Below are positions 58,474 to 64,000 of a stretch of DNA of 64,000 bases, piece after piece. Position 1 is the stretch's first letter; each line of letters begins with the position of its first letter. The notes beneath the pieces are model-generated. The model was not told the DNA's origin. It saw only the letters and a list, made by a program, of their open reading frames with translations, and made no database searches. The position numbers were made by a program, and so were the translations under genes. Origin of the DNA: an uncultured Roseicyclus sp. (GTDB taxonomy: Bacteria; Pseudomonadota; Alphaproteobacteria; Rhodobacterales; Rhodobacteraceae); NCBI GenBank assembly GCA_937139335.1, contig CAKZPN010000014.1:1-64000 (forward strand), read 5' to 3'.

Positions 58474-59841
58474 TCAGCCGCGTTCCAGAAGCCGCTTGCG
58501 CTCCCAGTCGGTGACGACGCGGTCATGCTCCTCGACCTCCCAGCGCGCGGCGCGGGTGTAGTGCTCGACGACCTCGTCGCCAAGCGCTGCCCGCAGCATC
58601 GCCGAGCCTTCCAGCAGGTCGGCCGCCTCGCGCAGCGACCGGGGGATCGCTCGCGCCTCGGCCGAGTGGTAATTGTCGCCGCGCATCTCCGGCTCAAGCT
58701 CCATCTCCTGCTCGATCCCCGCCAGCCCCGCGGCCAGCAGGGCGGCACAGGCAAGATACGGGTTCAGGTCGGCGCCGCCGATGCGGCATTCCACCCTGAT
58801 GGCCTTGGTCCCGTCGCCGCAGACACGGAAGCCGGCGGTGCGGTTGTCGACGCTCCAGACCGCGCGGGTCGGCGCGAACATGCCGACGGTGAAACGCTTG
58901 TAGCTGTTCACATAGGGCGCAAGGAACGCCGTGATCTCGCGCGCATGGGCGAGTTGCCCTGCCATGTAGGCGCGCATCAGCGCCGACATGCCGTGATCGG
59001 CCCCCTCGTCGAGAAACGCGGGCGCGCCGTCGAGGGTCCAGAGCGACTGGTGCACATGGCTCGACGACCCGGCGCGGCGATGGTCGTATTTCGCCATGAA
59101 GGTCACGGACTTGCCGACGCTGTGGGCAATCTCCTTAGTCGCCTGCTTGGTGATGACATGGCCATCGGCGGTCGCCAGCATCTCGTCATAGCGGATGTTG
59201 ATCTCCGCCTGTCCGGCCTCGGCCTCGCCCTTGGAGTTCTCGACCGGGATGCCCGCCCCATAAAGACCATTCCGAAGCGCGCGCATCAGCGGCTCTTCTT
59301 TCGAGGTCTGGAACAGGTTGTAATCTTCGTTGTAGCCCGAGATCGGCGTCAGCCCCTCGGTGCCGCGATCGCGCAGCGCGTCGTAGCTTTGCTCGAAGAT
59401 GTAGAATTCCAGCTCGGTCGCGGCCATCGGCCGGTAGCCCAACGCCTCGGCGCGCGCGACCTGTCGCTTCAGGATCGCGCGGGGCGATACCGCCACCTCC
59501 TCGTGGGTGTGATGGTCGAGCAGGTCGCAGAGCACCAGCGCCGTTCCGGGCAGCCACGGCACGCGGCGCAGAGTCGACAGGTCGGGTCGCATCGTGTAGT
59601 CGCCATAGCCCTTCGCCCAGCTGGTCGAGGCGTAGCCCTGCACCGTCACCATCTCCATGTCGGTGGCGAGCAGGTAGTTGCAGCAATGTGTTTCCTTGTG
59701 CCCGCTGTCGAGGAAATGCGCGGCGTGAAACCGCTTGCCCATCAGCCGGCCCTGCATGTCGGGGGCGGCGACCAGCACGGTGTCGATCTCGCCCACGTCG
59801 AACGCTTTGCGGAGGTCGTCGAGGGTCATCGGGCCGGGCAT
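58474..59841 (-). CDS. Glutamine synthetase family ligase (PuuA/GlnA-like)
   Basis: 455 residues with the glutamine synthetase fold: MAATELEFYIFE and EAEAGQAEINIRY supply the metal-binding glutamates, HVHQSLW the ATP/Glu histidine region, and NSYKRFTVGMFAP and NRTAGFRV the catalytic arginines. It lacks the Tyr of the adenylylation loop. Members of this branch ligate glutamate to amines (gamma-glutamylputrescine, -ethanolamide or -isopropylamide) rather than to ammonia. Location in a catabolic TRAP operon supports this. Confidence 0.9.
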   Translation of the reverse strand: MPGPMTLDDLRKAFDVGEIDTVLVAAPDMQGRLMGKRFHAAHFLDSGHKETHCCNYLLATDMEMVTVQGYASTSWAKGYGDYTMRPDLSTLRRVPWLPGTALVLCDLLDHHTHEEVAVSPRAILKRQVARAEALGYRPMAATELEFYIFEQSYDALRDRGTEGLTPISGYNEDYNLFQTSKEEPLMRALRNGLYGAGIPVENSKGEAEAGQAEINIRYDEMLATADGHVITKQATKEIAHSVGKSVTFMAKYDHRRAGSSSHVHQSLWTLDGAPAFLDEGADHGMSALMRAYMAGQLAHAREITAFLAPYVNSYKRFTVGMFAPTRAVWSVDNRTAGFRVCGDGTKAIRVECRIGGADLNPYLACAALLAAGLAGIEQEMELEPEMRGDNYHSAEARAIPRSLREAADLLEGSAMLRAALGDEVVEHYTRAARWEVEEHDRVVTDWERKRLLERG

Positions 59842-59873
59842 GGGAATGTGTCCTTTTCAGTCGCGGAAGGGAC

Positions 59874-59895
59874 GGGGGGCCATGTTCGGCCCCCC
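59874..59895 (-). terminator. 8-bp GC hairpin after the second dctP-type gene
   Basis: GGGGGGCC (59874-59881) pairs with GGCCCCCC (59888-59895) with a 6-nt loop, between the substrate-binding stop and the glutamine synthetase-like start. The same arrangement is seen after the dctP gene at 49644-49667. It probably gives extra receptor relative to the downstream enzymes. Confidence 0.6.
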
Positions 59896-59902
59896 GCTGG
59901 TC

Positions 59903-60940
59903 TCAGCTGTAGCGATAAGGCCGGCCGGCCTGGTCCATCGCGGCGTTGTAGGCGCGGAAGATGTCGACCACCCGGCGCTTGGTGTCGCTTTCGGCGGCGA
60001 TCTCTTCCCAGAACTCGCGCGCTGCGTTCTCGACCGTGGACCACTCGGCATCGGGGATGGAGGTCAGCTCCAGCTTGGTGCCCTCGGTCCTGAGCCGCGC
60101 CTCGCCGGCCCAGTACCAGTGCTGGCGATAGTAGTGGCTTTGCTGGAAACAGGTCTCCATCAGGGTCTTCAGATGATCCGGCAGCTCTTCCCAGCGCTCC
60201 ATGTTGGCGAAGAAATGCCCGATCCACGCGCCCGAGATGTTGTTGGTCAGGAAATGCGAGGTCACGTCAGCCCAGCCCACCTCGTAGGCCTCGGTGATGC
60301 CGCACCAGGCGACGCCGTCGATCTCGCCGGTTTGCAGGGCGATCTCCACATCCTCCCACGGCACCGTCACCGGGACCACGCCGAATTGCGACAGGAACCG
60401 CCCGGCGGTGGGGAAGGTGAAGACCCGCTTTCCGTCGAGATCGGCCAGCGAGGTGATCGGCGAGGAGGTGATGAAATGGCACGGGTCCCACGACCCGGCC
60501 GATATGTGCTTCACGCCGACCGCGGCGTATTCCTCGCCCCAGATCTCGTTCAGGCCCCAGTCGTTGAACAGCGCCGGCACGTCGAGCGAATAGCGGCTGC
60601 CGAAGGGGAAGTAGCCGCCGAAGACCGTCACCTCGGTCGGCGAGGCCATGCTGTCGTCATCTGACTGCACCGCGTCGATGGTGCCGCGCTGCATCGCCTG
60701 GAACAGCTCGGAGGTCGGCACCAGTTGGTCGGCGAAGAACAGGTCGATCTGCATCTCGTCGCCGGCGATGGCGTTGAACATGTCGATGGCAGGCTGCGCC
60801 ACCTGCGCGCCGAGCGACGCACCGGCATAGGTCTGAAGCCGCCAGCGGATCGTCGATTGCGCATGGACCGCCGGGGCGGCGAGCGCTGCCGCGCCGCCCA
60901 GGGCGCTGGTGGTCAGGAACTTCCGTCTTGTCGTTGTCAT
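59903..60940 (-). CDS. TRAP transporter substrate-binding protein (TAT signal)
   Basis: 345 residues. The N terminus MTTTRRKFLTTSALGGAAALA is a twin-arginine signal, and the mature protein has the DctP fold (QIDLFFADQLVPTSELFQAMQRGTIDAVQ; WEDVEIALQTGEIDGVAW). It belongs to the branch often seen with keto-acid or amino-alcohol systems, but the ligand cannot be read. It is the receptor for the TRAP permeases directly upstream in the operon. Confidence 0.92.
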   Translation of the reverse strand: MTTTRRKFLTTSALGGAAALAAPAVHAQSTIRWRLQTYAGASLGAQVAQPAIDMFNAIAGDEMQIDLFFADQLVPTSELFQAMQRGTIDAVQSDDDSMASPTEVTVFGGYFPFGSRYSLDVPALFNDWGLNEIWGEEYAAVGVKHISAGSWDPCHFITSSPITSLADLDGKRVFTFPTAGRFLSQFGVVPVTVPWEDVEIALQTGEIDGVAWCGITEAYEVGWADVTSHFLTNNISGAWIGHFFANMERWEELPDHLKTLMETCFQQSHYYRQHWYWAGEARLRTEGTKLELTSIPDAEWSTVENAAREFWEEIAAESDTKRRVVDIFRAYNAAMDQAGRPYRYS

Positions 60941-60998
60941 CTGTCTTCTCCCGTTGGGGGTTGCAGTGGAACGGGCGCGTAGGCCGCGCCTTCTCGGA

Positions 60999-62324
60999 TC
61001 AGGGGAACATCAGGCCGGGCAGCCACAGCGCGATCTGGGGAAAGGCCATGACCAGCGCGAGGCCAAGGATCATCACCCCCACGAAGGGCACGATGGACCG
61101 GTAGATGTCGATGAGCGAAACCTCCCGCGGCGCCATCGCGCGCATCAGGAACAGGTTGTAGCCGAACGGCGGCGTCATGTAGGCGATCTGGCAGGTGATG
61201 GTGTAGAGAACGCCGTACCAGATCAGGTCAAACTCCAGCATCCGCACGATCGGCACGTAAAGCGGGGCCACGATCACCAGCATCGCGGTATCGTCGAGGA
61301 ACGTCCCCATCAGGATGAAGGAAATCTGCATCAGGATCAGGATTTCCCAGCGCCCGAGGCCGAGATTGTCGAGGAACAGCTCGCGCACGAAATCGACCGC
61401 GCGCAGCCCGTCGAAGACCGCGCCGAAGGCCAGCGCGGCGAGGATGATCCACAGGAACATGCAGGAAATCGCGAGGGTCTGGCGCGCGCAGGCCTCGAGG
61501 ATCTTCCAGGTCATCCGCCGCTTCAGCACGCTCACGAGAAGCGCCGCCAGCGCGCCCACGACCGAGCTTTCCACCAGCCGCGTGTAGCCCAGCACGAAGG
61601 GCACCATCATCACCGCGAAGATGCCGAGCGGCATGAGGCCGGCCAGCAGCAGGCGGTACTTCTCGGCCTTCGTGACGCGCGCCAGCTCGTCCGGGTCGAT
61701 CACCGGGCCAAGCGCCGGGTTGAGGCGGCAGCGCAGCCAGATGTAAAGGATGAAGAGCGCCGCCAGCATGAGCCCTGGCAGCACGCCTGCCATCCAGAGC
61801 TGCCCGACCGGTTGGCGCGCGATCATCGCGTAAAGCACCAGCACCACCGAGGGCGGCACGAGGATGCCAAGGCTCGATCCCGCCTGGATCACGCCGGTCA
61901 CCATCCGCTTGTCGTAGCCGCGCTTCAGCAGTTCCGGCAGCGCGATGGTGGCCCCGATTGCCATGCCCGCCACGCTCAGCCCGTTCATCGCGGAAATCAG
62001 CACCATCAGCCCGATGGTGCCCATCGCCAGCCCGCCCGGCGTGCGGCCGAACCAGACATGGAACATCCGGTATAGGTCGTCGGCCAGCCGCGATTCCGAC
62101 AGCACGTAGCCCATGAAGATGAACATCGGCAGCGTCATCAGCGGGAACCAGTTCATCAGCTTCAAGCTCTGCGCGAAGGCAAGATCGTAGCCGCCGCGCT
62201 CGCCCCAGAGCAGGATCGCGGCCACCACCGCGACGAAGCCGATGACGCCGAACATCCGCTGCCCGGTCAGCATGACGGCCAGCATCGACCCGAACATCAG
62301 CGCGGCGATCATCTCGTAGGCCAT
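60999..62324 (-). CDS. dctM: TRAP transporter large permease (DctM)
   Basis: 441-residue membrane protein with about twelve helices. The helix 3 loop reads PMFIFMGYVLSESRLADDLYRMFHVWFGRTPGGLAMGT and the C-terminal half contains MGTFLDDTAMLVIVAPL, both typical of DctM. The ATG at 62324 overlaps the stop of the small permease by one base. It is followed by the receptor gene after 58 bp. The solute imported is unknown. Confidence 0.93.
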   Translation of the reverse strand: MAYEMIAALMFGSMLAVMLTGQRMFGVIGFVAVVAAILLWGERGGYDLAFAQSLKLMNWFPLMTLPMFIFMGYVLSESRLADDLYRMFHVWFGRTPGGLAMGTIGLMVLISAMNGLSVAGMAIGATIALPELLKRGYDKRMVTGVIQAGSSLGILVPPSVVLVLYAMIARQPVGQLWMAGVLPGLMLAALFILYIWLRCRLNPALGPVIDPDELARVTKAEKYRLLLAGLMPLGIFAVMMVPFVLGYTRLVESSVVGALAALLVSVLKRRMTWKILEACARQTLAISCMFLWIILAALAFGAVFDGLRAVDFVRELFLDNLGLGRWEILILMQISFILMGTFLDDTAMLVIVAPLYVPIVRMLEFDLIWYGVLYTITCQIAYMTPPFGYNLFLMRAMAPREVSLIDIYRSIVPFVGVMILGLALVMAFPQIALWLPGLMFP

Positions 62325-62830
62325 CAGATCTCGCGCCCCCGCAGCCGGGCGATGTCGCGGATCAGGAAGGCCGTGCATTGCAGGATCATCATCACGAGGC
62401 CAAAGCACATCACGATCTTGATCGGCGCCATGTAGGGCCGCCAGAGGCCGCGCCGCCGCTCGGCGTATTCGAGTGCGTAGGCGGTGCTTTCGACCCCGCC
62501 CCACAGCAGGACACCGAGGTAGGCGATGAGTGTGAAGATCGTGATCGCGTCGACCGCCGCGCGCGTCCGGTCCGACCAGCGGGCATAGAGCAGGTCCATC
62601 CGCACCGCCGAGCCCATCTGCAGAGAATAGGCCCCGCCGAGGAAGAAATACCCCAGCAGAAGAAACTGCGCCATCTCGTCGGTCCAGATCTGCGGTGCGC
62701 CACCGGCGCGCGCGATGGCGCCCCAGAGCAGGACGGCCATGAGCGCGAATAGCCCCCACATGGCAACCCGCCCGATGCGGTGGTTCACCGCCTCGACCCA
62801 GTGGACATAGGTGATCAGCGGGCCGGGCAT
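62324..62830 (-). CDS. dctQ: TRAP transporter small permease (DctQ)
   Basis: 168 residues with four helices; TDEMAQFLLLGYFFLGGAYSLQMGSAVRMDLLYARWSDRTRA is the typical DctQ loop pattern. The ATG overlaps the end of the FGase-like gene by 16 bp and its stop overlaps the DctM start, confirming one operon. Confidence 0.9.
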   Translation of the reverse strand: MPGPLITYVHWVEAVNHRIGRVAMWGLFALMAVLLWGAIARAGGAPQIWTDEMAQFLLLGYFFLGGAYSLQMGSAVRMDLLYARWSDRTRAAVDAITIFTLIAYLGVLLWGGVESTAYALEYAERRRGLWRPYMAPIKIVMCFGLVMMILQCTAFLIRDIARLRGREI

Positions 62831-63678
62831 GATGCCTCCGTCACCTCTGCCATCGCGCGGATCAGGACCGGCGCGAGGCGGGCCGCAATGCCGTCCTGCT
62901 GCGCCGGCATCGCGATCAGGTCGTTGCGCAGCTCCAGCATCGCGTTGGGCAGGGCGTAGGGCAGGGCATGCAGCCGCAGGGTGTGGGTCACGTGGTCGGC
63001 GGCGCTGTAGGGCTCGTTCAGCCGGGACGTGAGGCCGGTGTCCGCCGCGCCCTTGTGGATCGCCAGCGCCAGGTCCGGCAGGTCGTCGTGGATGACGCCG
63101 AACTCGACCGTGCGCGGCACGCCGAGCCAGGCGGGCGTGAAGGAATGCACGGTCACGATGCAGGGCCGGTGGCCCAGCGTCAGCGCGCGCGCGATCCGGG
63201 CCCGGACCAGCGCATGGAACGGCAGGTAGATCTGGCGCATCCGGTCGAGCCTGTCATCCGGTGTCAGCCCGGCATTGGCGGATACGGCGAAGGCCTCGGT
63301 CCGCTCGGGCACCGCGTCCAGCCGGTCGGGGCTGCGGTTCAGGTCATAGACCAGCCGCGACAACGGCGCGTGGATCAGCTCCACCGGGCCTGTCCCGCGC
63401 GCCAGCAGCGGGCCGAGCGCGTGGGCCAGACCCAGCGCGCCGGGGTCGAACCCCGCATGGGCGCGAAGCGCGGCATCGTCTTGTGCCAACGCCTGCCACG
63501 GTGCCGCGATCGCGTTCGAGGCGTGTTCGCAGATCAGCACCACCGCGGGCACGTATTCCTCGGTGCCGCAGACCTGCCCCCGCTCGTCCCAGGCCGTGAC
63601 CGTGCCGCTCCAGCCCTCGGGGACGGGGGTGGGCACGGTGTGTGGCACCGGGGACAGGGTGTCGGGTTGCGGCATCAT
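62815..63678 (-). CDS. N-formylglutamate amidohydrolase (FGase/HutG) family protein
   Basis: 287 residues of the FGase family. Landmarks are VLICEHASNAI at the N-terminal metal site, FDPGALGLAHAL, and a His pair in CIVTVHSFTPAW, then NAMLELRNDLIAMP near the C terminus. The known family reaction cleaves N-formylglutamate, an amide. Here it opens a TRAP/ligase operon and could hydrolyse a glutamyl amide; that reaction is inferred. AAGG lies 4-7 nt before the two adjacent ATGs (63678, 63675). Confidence 0.85.
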   Translation of the reverse strand: MMPQPDTLSPVPHTVPTPVPEGWSGTVTAWDERGQVCGTEEYVPAVVLICEHASNAIAAPWQALAQDDAALRAHAGFDPGALGLAHALGPLLARGTGPVELIHAPLSRLVYDLNRSPDRLDAVPERTEAFAVSANAGLTPDDRLDRMRQIYLPFHALVRARIARALTLGHRPCIVTVHSFTPAWLGVPRTVEFGVIHDDLPDLALAIHKGAADTGLTSRLNEPYSAADHVTHTLRLHALPYALPNAMLELRNDLIAMPAQQDGIAARLAPVLIRAMAEVTEASCPAR

Positions 63679-63762
63679 CGCGCCTTGTCGCGCCTCGTGG
63701 GGCATTTCGGGAAAGACTGCCGCCGAGTCGCGAACTGGTCAATAACTTTCGGGGATTGCACC

Positions 63763-63782
63763 TTTGTAATGAAAGTTACAAA
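63763..63782. promoter_or_regulatory. Probable RpiR operator
   Basis: TTTGTAA-N6-TTACAAA is a perfect 7-bp palindrome in the divergent promoter between the catabolic operon and the RpiR regulator. An additional inverted TAACTTTC/GAAAGTTA (63743-63750, 63771-63778) overlaps it. Placement favours control of the operon and of the regulator itself. Confidence 0.65.
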
Positions 63783-63816
63783 ATCGCGTGGAACCGCTCA
63801 GGAAAGGGCCGGCCGG

Positions 63817-64000
63817 ATGGATACGCTCGAAACCCGCCTGCGGTCGGCCATGCCCGACCTGACCCGTGCCGAACGCCAGCTTGCGCAACATATGCTGGCC
63901 AGTTTCCCGGTTTCCGCCCTTGGCTCGGTGTCCGAGGTCGCGGGCGCGGCGGGCGTCTCCGGCCCGACGGTGGTGCGGCTGGTGCGCAAGCTCGGCTGTT
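63817..64000 (+). CDS. RpiR/MurR family regulator, N-terminal part
   Basis: The first 61 codons are present; the gene runs off the window. A helix-turn-helix of the RpiR type is visible (LTRAERQLAQHMLASFPVSALGSVSEVAGAAGVSGPTVVRLVRKLG). The ATG follows AGGAAAGGG. The C-terminal sugar-isomerase-like sensor domain expected of the family is outside the window. It is divergent from the TRAP/ligase operon and probably regulates it. Confidence 0.85.
   Translation, partial: MDTLETRLRSAMPDLTRAERQLAQHMLASFPVSALGSVSEVAGAAGVSGPTVVRLVRKLGC

Noticed and set aside
56188..60093. A 1301-codon open frame on the plus strand
   Set aside because: It lies opposite the iron alcohol dehydrogenase, aldehyde dehydrogenase and ligase genes, which have full motifs; its translation is Arg/His-rich without domains, the usual antisense shadow in high-GC DNA.

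Overview
The window is a gene-dense, high-GC stretch of chromosome that fits a Rhodobacteraceae (Roseobacter-type) alphaproteobacterium. The evidence is an alphaproteobacterial SOS operator (GTTC-N7-GTTC), an FnrL-type box, five families of typical roseobacter importers (two DctPQM TRAP systems, one TAXI TRAP system, a dipeptide-type ABC importer and several small carriers), and lineage families such as DUF3572, DUF983 and a COQ8-like kinase. I see no rRNA, tRNA, insertion sequence, prophage or CRISPR array. Many genes overlap by 1 or 4 bases (ATGA/GTGA junctions), so most of the window is organised as compact operons.

Layout. 1-5928 (+): end of cytochrome oxidase subunit III, then SURF1, threonine synthase, an M16 protease, a GNAT enzyme and a GlcD-type FAD oxidase. 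5929-6288 is a gene-free island built from an inverted intergenic repeat. 6289-10854 (-): MetRS, an SDR, an MFS carrier and an orphan ImuA-like protein behind an SOS promoter. 10956-17758: an aldo/keto reductase, an SGNH hydrolase, a shortened carnitine-dehydrogenase/thioesterase-like fusion, an HTH regulator, a desaturase and two small-molecule carriers. 17753-21057: NUDIX, DUF983, an EF-hand protein and an ECF sigma / anti-sigma-like / CnrX-like set. 21062-28957: PleD, DUF3572, MarR, HAD, an MttB homologue, an H-NOX-like protein that lacks the heme ligand paired with an HNOBA-GGDEF cyclase, and a COQ8-like kinase.

29068-37473 (-): a cobalamin riboswitch operon encoding a cobalamin-binding-like protein, a sulfide:quinone oxidoreductase-like operon behind an FNR box, and a peptide/nickel-type ABC importer. 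37709-43139: a TAXI TRAP system, a metallophosphoesterase, two tiny charged proteins and a potassium channel with a zinc ribbon. 43279-46922 (+): an uncharacterised four-gene cassette (GT2, acyl-CoA dehydrogenase-like, PIG-L deacetylase, NodS-type methyltransferase). 46891-50659 (-): a DctPQM TRAP operon ending in its own MarR-type regulator. 50834-55839: TetR plus an RND efflux pair. 55888-63678 (-): a seven-gene uptake and catabolic operon (FGase-family hydrolase, TRAP, glutamine-synthetase-like ligase, aldehyde dehydrogenase, iron alcohol dehydrogenase), divergent from an RpiR regulator cut by the window end.

The strongest candidates for new biology are the SOS-driven orphan ImuA, the heme-ligand-less H-NOX/HNOBA-GGDEF pair, the GT2/ACAD/PIG-L/methyltransferase cassette and the putative gamma-glutamyl amino-alcohol operon. 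All functions are read from sequence motifs and gene order; no database search was run.
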